Shown piece by piece: positions 1 through 5,205 of a stretch of 9,630 bases of DNA (positions are counted from its first letter, which is position 1; each line of letters opens with the position of its first letter). The DNA is from Halococcaceae archaeon (GTDB lineage Archaea > Halobacteriota > Halobacteria > Halobacteriales > Halalkalicoccaceae): contig SKWB01000223.1 of NCBI GenBank assembly GCA_007129135.1, positions 1-9,630 of the forward strand. The letters are read 5' to 3'. The translations under genes were made by a program, and so were the position numbers. Under the pieces are notes generated by a model that was given only the letters and a program-made list of their open reading frames with translations, did not search any database and was not told the DNA's origin.

Positions 1-252
1 GAGGACGAACAGCCCCTCGATCGCGACCCCGAGCGCGAGCGGCGCGGAGATCAGTTCGTAGACCGTCCCCCCGAGCAGCGCGCCGACCGTGATCGAGCCG
101 AAGCCGGCCGTGAGGAAGCCGAGCGAGCGGTCGCCCGTACGGCGGTAGGCCTTGTAGGCGTAGAAGGTGACGAGACTGCCCACCAGGAGGATGAGCGTCT
201 TCACGACGACCATCAGCGAGACGATCTCGGTTCCCGCGGTCTCGTGAACCAT
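1..252 (-). CDS. DUF7521-type small membrane protein (partial, C-terminus outside window)
   Basis: The first 84 residues are present and the frame stays open to the left edge, so the C-terminus is missing. The visible part has hydrophobic segments at about residues 12-33 and 45-66 and the start of a third near 72-84, with a short basic loop AYKAYRRTG (32-40) between the first two. This fits a three-helix membrane protein. It matches the complete protein at 1709-2050 by eye (AYRRTG, GAL-GG, APL--GVAI at equivalent places), so both belong to one haloarchaeal family, which I recall as DUF7521; the family name is from memory. The ATG (252-250) lies one base after the TGA of the upstream winged-helix gene, so the two are almost certainly co-transcribed and perhaps translationally coupled. 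Function is unknown. Close pairing with a regulator suggests a membrane partner or target of that regulator, which is inference. Confidence 0.85.
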   Translation of the reverse strand, partial: MVHETAGTEIVSLMVVVKTLILLVGSLVTFYAYKAYRRTGDRSLGFLTAGFGSITVGALLGGTVYELISAPLALGVAIEGLFVL

Positions 253-253
253 C

Positions 254-631
254 TCAGACCTCCTTCTTGACCTCTGACCAGAGGTAGGCGAGGCGCTCGT
301 CGGCGGTGCGGCTCGGCCGGGCGATCGCGAGGTCGAACTCGCGGTCGTCGTCGAGCGCGAGCGACACCTCCTCGAAACCGATCCGGTACCTCGTGGTGTG
401 TCGCCCGTCGGATCGGATCTCGGTCAGCTCCTCGATCAGCGTCGAGTCGGTCATCGAATCGAGTTTCCGGTAGGTCGTCGAGAGTGGTATCTCACAGCGT
501 TCGGAGAGCTCGTTCGCCGTCACCGGCTCCTCCATCGACGAGATCATCGTCCGGCAGGCGCGGTCCTCGAGCGTCTCGAGGACCACCTGGAGCTCCGGTT
601 CGTCGGTCTCGCTACGCGGGTCCCGCACCAT
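254..631 (-). CDS. Winged helix-turn-helix transcriptional regulator (ArsR/HTH_20-like)
   Basis: This 125-residue protein has the layout of a haloarchaeal winged-helix regulator. An N-terminal helix covers residues 12-32 (LEDRACRTMI is typical of these proteins), a helix-turn-helix about 37-62 (TANELSERCEIPLSTTYRKLDSM, recognition helix near 49-60), and a beta wing about 68-85 (EIRSDGRHTTRYRI). The C-terminal 40 residues are acidic and may mediate dimerisation or partner contact. No ligand-binding cysteines or extra sensor domain are visible, so it is probably not a metal sensor. It sits between a universal stress protein gene (stop 10 nt upstream) and a DUF7521 membrane gene (ATG 1 nt downstream), as the middle gene of an apparent operon. 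Likely role: DNA-binding regulator, possibly of its own operon. The targets cannot be read from the sequence. Confidence 0.85.
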   Translation of the reverse strand: MVRDPRSETDEPELQVVLETLEDRACRTMISSMEEPVTANELSERCEIPLSTTYRKLDSMTDSTLIEELTEIRSDGRHTTRYRIGFEEVSLALDDDREFDLAIARPSRTADERLAYLWSEVKKEV

Positions 632-641
632 CGTCCGGAGA

Positions 642-1079
642 TCACCGGCGACCGTTCATTAAACCCTCTGTCTCCCCGTCCGTCGGAACCGTGAGCACCG
701 GCACCCTCGCCGAGGCGATCACCCGCTCGGAGACCCGCCCGAGCAGGCGTTCCTCGTAGCCGGGATCGCCCACGCCGAGGACGATCGCGTCGACGCCCGC
801 CTCCTCGGCGTACGCGAGGATCTCCTCGGCGGGGTCTCCCTCCCTGCGGACGGGTTCGACCGCCGGGTCGAGAGCCGTCGCGGCCTCGAGCGTGCGCTCT
901 CGCTCGGCTTCGTGTTCGGCTCGAACCTCCTCGACCAGGTCGTCGTCGAGCAGGAGGAACGCGCGGTCGTCGACGACCGAGAGCGCGTGGATCCGTCCCG
1001 ATTGGAGGTCGGTCGCCGCGGCCAGCGCGGCCTCGGCGGCGGCGCTCCCATCCGTCGGAACGAGGACGTCGTCGTACAT
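642..1079 (-). CDS. Universal stress protein family (UspA), atypical nucleotide-binding loop
   Basis: This 145-residue protein has the UspA fold pattern: an N-terminal strand with acidic motif VLVPTDGS (5-12), a central acidic helical region, and the C-terminal DAIVLGVGDPGYEERLLGRV loop at 97-116. USPs are cytoplasmic stress proteins, and the ATP-binding subgroup carries G-x2-G-x9-G-(S/T). Here the loop departs from that consensus: the usual SHG is replaced by GVGD, and Arg115 takes the place of the Ser/Thr after the last Gly (G114). It may therefore bind no ATP, or bind it differently. The ATG at 1079 begins the conserved first strand. It is the first gene of a unit with the winged-helix regulator (10 nt gap) and the membrane protein. 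A hydrophilic tail (134-145) follows the fold. Confidence 0.9.
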   Translation of the reverse strand: MYDDVLVPTDGSAAAEAALAAATDLQSGRIHALSVVDDRAFLLLDDDLVEEVRAEHEAERERTLEAATALDPAVEPVRREGDPAEEILAYAEEAGVDAIVLGVGDPGYEERLLGRVSERVIASARVPVLTVPTDGETEGLMNGRR

Positions 1080-1118
1080 CGAGTGAACCGAGGGGACGGG
1101 ACGAGAAGACCCCCGGCC

Positions 1119-1126
1119 CGGTTCTC
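1119..1126 (-). promoter_or_regulatory. Possible regulator site upstream of the USP operon (motif shared with 3823-3830)
   Basis: On the minus strand the sequence reads TGAGAACCG, with the GAGAACCG core at 1126-1119, about 40-47 nt before the USP start. The same 9-mer occurs about 45-52 nt before the start of the minus-strand gene at 3551-3778. In both places it lies about 12-13 nt upstream of the place where a TATA element is expected (here a weak TCTTCTCG near 1110-1103). A role as a shared activator or BRE-region element is inference. Confidence 0.3.
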
Positions 1127-1133
1127 ATCGGCT

Positions 1134-1157
1134 GGGAATCGGCCGTGGCCGGTTCCC
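1134..1157. promoter_or_regulatory. Near-perfect 24-bp dyad in the divergent intergenic region
   Basis: The arms are GGGAATCGGCC (1134-1144) and GGCCGGTTCCC (1147-1157) around a 2-nt centre. Ten of 11 positions are complementary, and the eleventh is a T-G wobble if the site is transcribed. It lies between the USP operon (start 1079) and the DUF123 gene (start 1248). As DNA it could be the operator of a dimeric regulator such as the adjacent winged-helix protein. As RNA it could be a tight hairpin. Neither use is demonstrated. Confidence 0.45.
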
Positions 1158-1173
1158 GGGCGCCGGTATCCGA

Positions 1174-1202
1174 CCCACGGGTCGCGGGAGGACGACCGTG
1201 GG
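1174..1202. promoter_or_regulatory. Second inverted repeat in the same intergenic region
   Basis: CCCACGGGTCG (1174-1184) is complementary to CGACCGTGGG (1193-1202) over 10 bp with one bulged G and an 8-nt spacer. It follows the dyad at 1134-1157 by 16 nt and ends 45 nt before the DUF123 start. It may be a second operator or part of a structured leader of the DUF123 transcript. Confidence 0.35.
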
Positions 1203-1247
1203 CGGGAAACCGCGGGCTTCAACGGTCGACGGGGCGAACCCCCTCGC

Positions 1248-1682
1248 GTGACCGGCGGCACCTACACCCTGTTGATCGCGGTCCACGAGCGGGCGGAGAT
1301 CGAGGTGGGCGCGCTCGGCGTTCACGCTCTGGACCCCGGCTGGTACGCCTACACCGGGAGCGCGTTCGGCCCCGGCGGCTTCTCCAGGGTCGAGCGCCAC
1401 CGTGAGCTCGCTCGCGGCGACCGGGTCGTCCGGCACTGGCACGTCGATTCGCTGCTCTGTCACGGGGCGAGTTCCGTGGGCGGCGTCGTCCGCTCGCCCG
1501 GCGCGGATATCGAGTGCTCGGTCGCCGGTTCGCTCCCCCACGCCGGTATCGCCGGCTTCGGTGCCTCCGACTGCTCGTGTCGGTCGCACCTCGCGTACGA
1601 CCGGTCCGCGGGCGCGCTCCTCCGTGCCGTCTCCCGGGCGCACGGGACGTTCTCAGGGTTCGAGAATCGGACCCTCGATTGA
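1248..1682 (+). CDS. Stand-alone DUF123 protein (GIY-YIG-like nuclease family)
   Basis: This 144-residue protein fits the archaeal DUF123 family (PF01986), related to the GIY-YIG nuclease fold and found alone or fused to endonuclease III in some archaea. The family's motifs appear in order: GTYTLLIAV (4-12), GWYAYTGSAFG (31-41, the GIY-YIG-like core), RVERHRE (47-53), HWHVDSLL (63-70), IEC (88-90) and GFGASDCSCRSHL (103-115). Cys90, Cys109 and Cys111 with the histidines could bind metal, which is inference. The GTG start at 1248 was chosen because the conserved GTY motif follows at once; upstream codons in frame are not conserved-looking and run through the dyads. A DNA-repair or nuclease role is suggested by the family but not proven. 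The DUF7521-type gene begins 26 nt after its stop and may be co-transcribed. Confidence 0.88.
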   Translation: MTGGTYTLLIAVHERAEIEVGALGVHALDPGWYAYTGSAFGPGGFSRVERHRELARGDRVVRHWHVDSLLCHGASSVGGVVRSPGADIECSVAGSLPHAGIAGFGASDCSCRSHLAYDRSAGALLRAVSRAHGTFSGFENRTLD

Positions 1683-1708
1683 CGGTCAGAGAGGGCGAAG
1701 CCGGGCTC

Positions 1709-2050
1709 ATGGGATACGACATCGCAACGACAGGCTCGGTGACGGAGGTCAGCGCCGTGATCGTCGCGGCGAACACGGTGACGCTCGTCGTCGGCGGCGC
1801 GATCACGCTGTTCGCGCTCCGGGCCTACAGGCGAACCGGGCTGGCCGAACTGCGCGCGCTCGCCGTCGGCCTCGGACTGGTTGTCTCCGGGGCGCTGATC
1901 GGTGGACTCCTCCACCAGGTCGCCGCGGCACCGCTGCTCCAGGGTGTCGCGATACAGAGCAGCCTGACCGCGCTCGGCTTCCTCGTGCTCGGCTACTCGC
2001 TCGCCACGGAGACCGCCACAGAGAGTCCGCTCGCGCTCACGCCTCCGTGA
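1709..2050 (+). CDS. DUF7521-type small membrane protein (complete paralogue of the gene at 1-252)
   Basis: This 113-residue protein has three predicted membrane helices at about 15-38, 48-70 and 77-99, with the basic loop ALRAYRRTG (36-44) after the first and a short polar tail (100-113). It shares AYRRTG, GAL-GG and APL--GVAI with the partial protein at 1-252, showing that they are paralogues. The ATG at 1709 was chosen because it starts just before the first helix and the longer upstream frame is out-of-frame DUF123 sequence. Unlike its paralogue it has no winged-helix gene directly beside it, but it lies 26 nt after the DUF123 gene. Its last 14 nt overlap the 3' end of the convergent glutaredoxin-like gene. 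Function is unknown. Confidence 0.88.
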   Translation: MGYDIATTGSVTEVSAVIVAANTVTLVVGGAITLFALRAYRRTGLAELRALAVGLGLVVSGALIGGLLHQVAAAPLLQGVAIQSSLTALGFLVLGYSLATETATESPLALTPP

Positions 2051-2291
2051 GCAGCCGGCGCAAACGGGGACGGTCGACCCGGTACTTGAACGCCGGGCGG
2101 CCGTCGACGAGCACGTACGGCACCCGGTCGCCGTACTCCTCGCGTAGGGACGGCTCCTCGTCGACGTCGACCAGGTCGAGACTCACCTCGACCCCCGCGT
2201 CGTCGGCGACCGCCTCGATCGTCTCCGTCGCCTCCTCGCAGAGGTGGCAGTTCTCCCGGGTGTAGACGGTCACGGGAACGGCGTCGGTCAT
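2037..2291 (-). CDS. Glutaredoxin-like thioredoxin-fold protein (DUF836 type)
   Basis: This 84-residue protein has the size and order of a minimal glutaredoxin or DUF836 (PF05768) protein. It starts with the strand VTVYTR (7-12), followed by the redox motif CHLC (Cys15, Cys18) at the start of a helix, the strand LDLVDVD (39-45), and RVPYVLVDG (56-64) with the cis-proline Pro58. It should be a cytoplasmic thiol-disulfide oxidoreductase. Archaea of this group use gamma-glutamylcysteine rather than glutathione, so the electron donor is uncertain. The ATG at 2291 directly precedes the first strand. The gene is transcribed away from tfb, and its 3' end overlaps the convergent membrane-protein gene by 14 nt. 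Confidence 0.9.
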   Translation of the reverse strand: MTDAVPVTVYTRENCHLCEEATETIEAVADDAGVEVSLDLVDVDEEPSLREEYGDRVPYVLVDGRPAFKYRVDRPRLRRLLTEA

Positions 2292-2325
2292 GGTTGCTCT
2301 CAGGGCGGGCGAGGGCAGAGGCGTT

Positions 2326-2337
2326 ACGATCGATCGT
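2326..2337. promoter_or_regulatory. 12-bp perfect palindrome upstream of the glutaredoxin-like gene
   Basis: ACGATCGATCGT is a perfect palindrome 35-46 nt upstream of the glutaredoxin-like start (2291), on the side facing the tfb promoter. It could be an operator. It is made of GATC/CGAT units that are common in high-GC haloarchaeal DNA, so chance is a real alternative. Confidence 0.25.
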
Positions 2338-2349
2338 CAATGGTAGATA

Positions 2350-2414
2350 GTTACTGATACGGGTTCTCCAGGGTTTGGGAAACTAGTATCAGTTACATCC
2401 ACCGCGTCAGTTAC
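2350..2414 (+). promoter_or_regulatory. tfb promoter region with inverted and direct repeats
   Basis: This AT-richer stretch holds GTTACTGATAC (2350-2360) and an inverted copy GTATCAGTTAC (2386-2396, 10 of 11 matching, 25-nt spacer). The unit TCAGTTAC recurs at 2389-2396 and 2407-2414, 18 nt apart. GGGAAACTAGTAT (2378-2390) looks like a BRE plus TATA element; the initiation site would then fall near 2412-2416, on the last repeat. Such placement would suit a repressor of tfb, possibly autoregulation, but no binding protein can be named. The arm at 2350-2360 could also serve the divergent glutaredoxin-like gene. Confidence 0.5.
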
Positions 2415-2449
2415 CCGTACGTTCTTGCCTCCGCGGTCGGTAGCGGGTC

Positions 2450-3445
2450 GTGGAAGGGAATGACACGGTCACCACGGGTACCACGGAGGGAGAACCGATC
2501 GTGAGCCAGCGCCAGCGACCGGAGGCGACCGGGGACGAGGAACGAGAGCGGGACGAACGCGTCGGGGAGCGCTGTCCCGAGTGTGAGGGACGGATCCGCG
2601 TCGACGACCGGCACGGCGAACGGAGCTGCCGCGAGTGTGGGCTCGTCGTCGCGACCGACGGCGTCGACCGTGGCCCGGAGTGGCGGTCGTTCGACGACGA
2701 ACGCGGGGGGAGCCGGTCGCGCGTCGGCGCGCCGGTCACCCTGACGATTCACGACAAGGGGCTCTCGACACAGATCGACTGGCGTGACCGCGACCACCAG
2801 GGTCGGACGCTCGACGCCCGGGCACGCGAGCGGTTTCGCCGCCTCCGGACCTGGGACGAGCGGTTTCGTACCCAGAGCGGCCGGGATCGGAACCTGAAGC
2901 AGGCGCTCGGCGAGATCGACCGGATGGCGTCGGCGCTCGGCCTCCCGCGGTCGGTCCGGGAGAGCGCGAGCGTGCTCTACCGGCGCGCGCTCGACGCGGA
3001 CCTCCTCCCCGGGAGGTCGATCGAGGGGATCGCCACCGGCTGTCTCTACGCCGCCGCCCGCCAGGCGGGCCACCCCCGGTCGGTCGACGAGGTGGCGGCG
3101 ACGAGCCGGGTCGACGACCTCGAGTTTCAGCGGACCTACCGGTACGTCGTCCGCGAACTCGACCTGCGGATCGAACCGGTCGCCCCGACCGCCTACCTCC
3201 CGCAGATCGCCTCCGGACTCGGCGTCGGAGACGAGACCGAACGCCGCGCCCGGGCGCTCCTGGAGACGGGGATCGAGGCGGGCGTCCACAGCGGGAAGAA
3301 CCCGGTCGGCCTCGCCGCCGCCGCGCTCTACGCCGCCGCGGGTCTCACCGGCGAGGAGCTGACACAGTCGGCGGTCTCGGCGGTCGCGAACGTGAGCGAG
3401 GTGACGATCAGGAACCGGTACAGGGAGCTGCTCGAGTGCCAGTGA
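2450..3445 (+). CDS. tfb: Transcription initiation factor IIB (TFB)
   Basis: This is a complete archaeal TFB of up to 331 residues, the factor that joins TBP at BRE/TATA promoters and recruits RNA polymerase. Numbered from 2450, it has an N-terminal zinc ribbon with Cys42, Cys45, Cys60 and Cys63 (CPEC, CREC), a B-reader/linker region (DRGPEWRSFDD and RSRVGAP-TLTIHDKGLST), and two cyclin folds. The first holds NLKQALGEIDRMASALGLP and LLPGRSIEGIATGCLYAAARQAG; the second holds VHSGKNPVGLAAAALYAAAGL and ends with VSEVTIRNRYRELLE. No domain is broken. Two starts are possible, both GTG: 2450, and 2501, which has GGAGG 11 nt upstream and gives 314 residues starting MSQRQRPEATGD. The latter resembles usual haloarchaeal TFB N-termini. 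Haloarchaea carry many tfb paralogues, and which one this is cannot be read here. Confidence 0.97.
   Translation: MEGNDTVTTGTTEGEPIVSQRQRPEATGDEERERDERVGERCPECEGRIRVDDRHGERSCRECGLVVATDGVDRGPEWRSFDDERGGSRSRVGAPVTLTIHDKGLSTQIDWRDRDHQGRTLDARARERFRRLRTWDERFRTQSGRDRNLKQALGEIDRMASALGLPRSVRESASVLYRRALDADLLPGRSIEGIATGCLYAAARQAGHPRSVDEVAATSRVDDLEFQRTYRYVVRELDLRIEPVAPTAYLPQIASGLGVGDETERRARALLETGIEAGVHSGKNPVGLAAAALYAAAGLTGEELTQSAVSAVANVSEVTIRNRYRELLECQ
2485..2503 (+). promoter_or_regulatory. Possible ribosome binding site favouring the internal tfb start
   Basis: GGAGGGAGA (2485-2493) stands 7-11 nt before the in-frame GTG at 2501. Nothing comparable precedes the GTG at 2450. If this site is used, the tfb mRNA has a leader of roughly 85-90 nt, counted from the initiation site predicted near 2412-2416. 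Confidence 0.4.
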
Positions 3446-3459
3446 TAGGGATCGTCGTA

Positions 3460-3481
3460 GCCACCCAGAGATCTCGGTGGC
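3460..3481 (+). terminator. Weak hairpin after tfb
   Basis: GCCACC (3460-3465) pairs with GGTGGC (3476-3481) 15 nt after the tfb stop. No T-run follows on the plus strand, so it is at best an atypical terminator or 3'-end stabiliser. The rest of 3446-3550 is non-coding as far as I can see and includes an AT-rich patch near 3511-3523. Confidence 0.25.
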
Positions 3482-3550
3482 CGATCAACTGACCCCGTCT
3501 CTCGGTCCCGAATTTGGAAATCTATGAACGTCTACGATGATCCCTATGAG

Positions 3551-3778
3551 CTAGCGCTCGACGACGCGCGTCTCGCGCGTCCGCGGGTCGACGTGAACCC
3601 GCCAGGCACCGCTCGCGCTCGTGGCCGGGACCACCCAGGTCGCCCGGGTCCGGTGTGGAGTCGTCGTCACGACGGACTCCTCGCCGCGTTCGGTGAGCGC
3701 ATCGGTGGCGACCCGTCGAGCCGCCTCCGTGGTCGTGACTCGGTCCCCCTCAGATCGGTCGGTGCGTGGAGTGAGCAT
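3551..3778 (-). CDS. Small hypothetical protein, weakly PepSY-like
   Basis: This 75-residue protein has a helix near residues 16-33 (TTTEAARRVATDALTERG) followed by beta-like segments ATWVVPA (45-51) and AWRVHVDPRTRETRVVE (58-74). A helix followed by strands ending in VHVD-xT- resembles a single PepSY-type unit, but this is a weak visual match. There is no signal peptide or membrane segment. The ATG at 3778 was preferred over an in-frame start at 3832 because a TATA-like GTTTAC lies about 33 nt upstream of 3778 and the extra 18 residues would be encoded across that promoter. An opposite-strand frame (3524-3811) is dominated by Arg, Pro and Gly and is probably a shadow. It diverges from the aminotransferase-like gene. 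Function is unknown. Confidence 0.6.
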   Translation of the reverse strand: MLTPRTDRSEGDRVTTTEAARRVATDALTERGEESVVTTTPHRTRATWVVPATSASGAWRVHVDPRTRETRVVER

Positions 3779-3807
3779 GGCTCTACCGGGTGCTACGCCA
3801 CGGTGAG

Positions 3808-3815
3808 GTAAACAC
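3808..3815 (-). promoter_or_regulatory. TATA-like element of the small gene at 3551-3778
   Basis: On the minus strand the sequence reads TGTGTTTACC, with GTTTAC centred near 3811, about 33 nt before the ATG at 3778. This would give a leader of only a few nucleotides, as is usual in haloarchaea. Confidence 0.4.
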
Positions 3816-3822
3816 ACGGCGA

Positions 3823-3845
3823 CGGTTCTCACCGCGTAAGAACCG
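3823..3845. promoter_or_regulatory. Inverted repeat in the divergent promoter region; motif shared with 1119-1126
   Basis: CGGTTCT (3823-3829) and AGAACCG (3839-3845) form a perfect 7-bp inverted repeat with a 9-nt spacer, between the small minus-strand gene and the plus-strand PLP-enzyme gene. The left arm on the minus strand reads TGAGAACCG, the same 9-mer found upstream of the USP operon and at a similar distance from the start. A dimeric regulator acting on both divergent genes is plausible but unproven. Confidence 0.35.
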
Positions 3846-3893
3846 GCACCCGGAAACCCAGACGCTCATCACCTCCCCGTTCGAACGCCCGCC

Positions 3894-5009
3894 ATGACCC
3901 CGGAGGAGCTCAGATCGGATATCCCCGTGCTCGAGCGCTGTACCTACCTGAACACCGGCGCGAGCGGTCCCTCCCCACGACGGGTGCTCGAGACCGCCGT
4001 CGAGACCCAGCGCGCTCACGAGTACGACCGGCACCACGAGCCGGGACCGTACGCCGCCGCGGGCGAGACGCTCGACGCTGCACGCGAGCGGATCGCGTCC
4101 TTCCTCGGGGTGAGCGAGCGCGAACTCGCGCTCACCGAGTCCACCACCGACGGGATCAATCGGATCGCGACGGCGATCGAGTTCGAGGCGGGCGACGTCG
4201 TCGTCCGAACCGACCTCGAACACCCGGCGGGGATCCTCCCATGGGAACGGCTGGAGGCCCACGCCGGCGTCGAGGTTCGCGTCGTGGAGACGGACGAGGG
4301 ACGGATCGACCGGGAGGCCTACGCGGAGGCGGTCTCGGGCGCGCGACTCGTCTGCTTCAGCGCGCTCACCTGGACGCACGGGACGGTGCTGCCCGTCAGA
4401 GAGCTCGTCGAGACGGCCCGCGACGCAGGCGCGTTCACGCTCGTCGACGGCGTGCAGGTGCCCGGTCAGCGCCCGCTCTCGCTCCCCGACTGGGGAGCGG
4501 ACGCGGTCGCCGGGGCGGGCCACAAGTGGCTGCTCTCGCCGTTCGGGAGCGGCTTCCTCTACGTTCGGGAGGAGTCGATCGCCGACCTCGTCCCCGCCTC
4601 GGTCGGCTTCAAGAGCGTCCGCGAGCCCTACGGCGCGTACGAGCTCTCGCCGGACGCCCGCCGGTTCGAGGTCGGGACCACGAACGTCGGGACCCACGCG
4701 GCGCTCGCCGAGGCGACGGCGCTCCTGGAGGCGATCGGGATGGGGACGGTCGAGGCGCGGATCGAGCGGCTGACTGAGGAACTGAAAGAGCGAGTGCCCG
4801 AGGGGCGGCTGCTGAGCCCGCGAGCGTTCGAGTCCGGGCTGGTCACGGTCGGGGTCGACGACCCCGAGGGGGCCGTCGAACGGCTCGGCGAGCGGGATAT
4901 CCTCGTTCGCACCGTCCCGGGCGTGGAGGGGATCCGTGTCTCCGTACACGTCTTCAACGCCACGGCGGATATCGAGACGCTCTGTGCGGCGCTCGCCGAG
5001 GAGTGGTGA
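3894..5009 (+). CDS. Class V aminotransferase-like PLP-dependent enzyme
   Basis: This 371-residue cytoplasmic enzyme has the order of fold-type I class V aminotransferases. It starts with YLNTGASGPSP (18-28), then TESTTDGINRIATAI (81-95) in the phosphate/PLP-stacking region, TDLEHPAGILPW (106-117), LVDGVQVPGQ (183-192) with Asp185 expected to contact the PLP ring nitrogen, and GAGHKWLLSPFGSGFLYV (207-224) with Lys211 as the Schiff-base lysine. EVGTTN (259-264) is also typical of the family. The length is slightly below the 400 or so of cysteine desulfurases, and the C-terminal part lacks the RxGxHC-type active-cysteine loop of SufS. It is therefore probably not a housekeeping cysteine desulfurase. 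It may be closer to isopenicillin-N-epimerase-like or other aminotransferase/lyase branches. The substrate cannot be inferred. The ATG at 3894 starts directly at the conserved N-terminal helix. Confidence 0.92.
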   Translation: MTPEELRSDIPVLERCTYLNTGASGPSPRRVLETAVETQRAHEYDRHHEPGPYAAAGETLDAARERIASFLGVSERELALTESTTDGINRIATAIEFEAGDVVVRTDLEHPAGILPWERLEAHAGVEVRVVETDEGRIDREAYAEAVSGARLVCFSALTWTHGTVLPVRELVETARDAGAFTLVDGVQVPGQRPLSLPDWGADAVAGAGHKWLLSPFGSGFLYVREESIADLVPASVGFKSVREPYGAYELSPDARRFEVGTTNVGTHAALAEATALLEAIGMGTVEARIERLTEELKERVPEGRLLSPRAFESGLVTVGVDDPEGAVERLGERDILVRTVPGVEGIRVSVHVFNATADIETLCAALAEEW

Positions 5010-5099
5010 GCAGGCGGGGACGGGAGCGGCGAGCGGAACGGGGTCCGTCCGGACTGCCGCACGTCGCTCCCTGCAGGACCGTACCCGGCTCTCGATCCT

Positions 5100-5105
5100 A
5101 AAAAA
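5100..5105 (-). terminator. T6 tract, possible terminator of the MBL-fold gene
   Basis: The minus strand carries TTTTTT here, about 100 nt past the stop of the gene at 5206-6063, in otherwise GC-rich sequence. Archaeal termination commonly uses short U-tracts. There is no matching T-run on the plus strand for the convergent aminotransferase-like gene. I see no gene or convincing RNA in the rest of 5010-5205. Confidence 0.35.
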
Positions 5106-5205
5106 CGGTCCGGCGGTCCGTATCGTACTGATTGTTGCGACTGTGTACCGGTCCGGTCGCCCGACATCGCGCGGTCGGTACCGGGACGACTCGAAACGAT
5201 CACTA

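Noticed and set aside
398..694. Plus-strand frame opposite the winged-helix regulator
   Set aside because: It is Arg/Pro/His rich and lies antisense to a well-supported family gene; typical high-GC shadow.
912..1247. Longer N-terminal extension of the DUF123 gene
   Set aside because: The extension overlaps the USP gene and the dyads, has no family-like sequence, and the GTG at 1248 falls right before the conserved GTY motif.
2361..2376. GGTTCTCCAGGG resembling a tRNA T-arm
   Set aside because: It lacks the TTCGA core and there is no surrounding cloverleaf or acceptor stem.
2411..3289. Minus-strand open frame opposite tfb
   Set aside because: It is a long Arg/Pro/Val-rich shadow of a certain tfb gene with no recognisable domain.
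3783..4949. Long minus-strand frame opposite the PLP-enzyme gene
   Set aside because: Its composition is dominated by Arg, Asp, Gly and Pro in mirror of the real codons, with no motif; it also covers the divergent promoter region.
5100..5205. Possible small RNA in the convergent gap (partial repeats such as CGGTCCG-GCGGTCCG and TACCG/CGGTA)
   Set aside because: The repeats are short and direct or weakly paired, and no promoter is visible; only the T6 tract is worth noting as a terminator.
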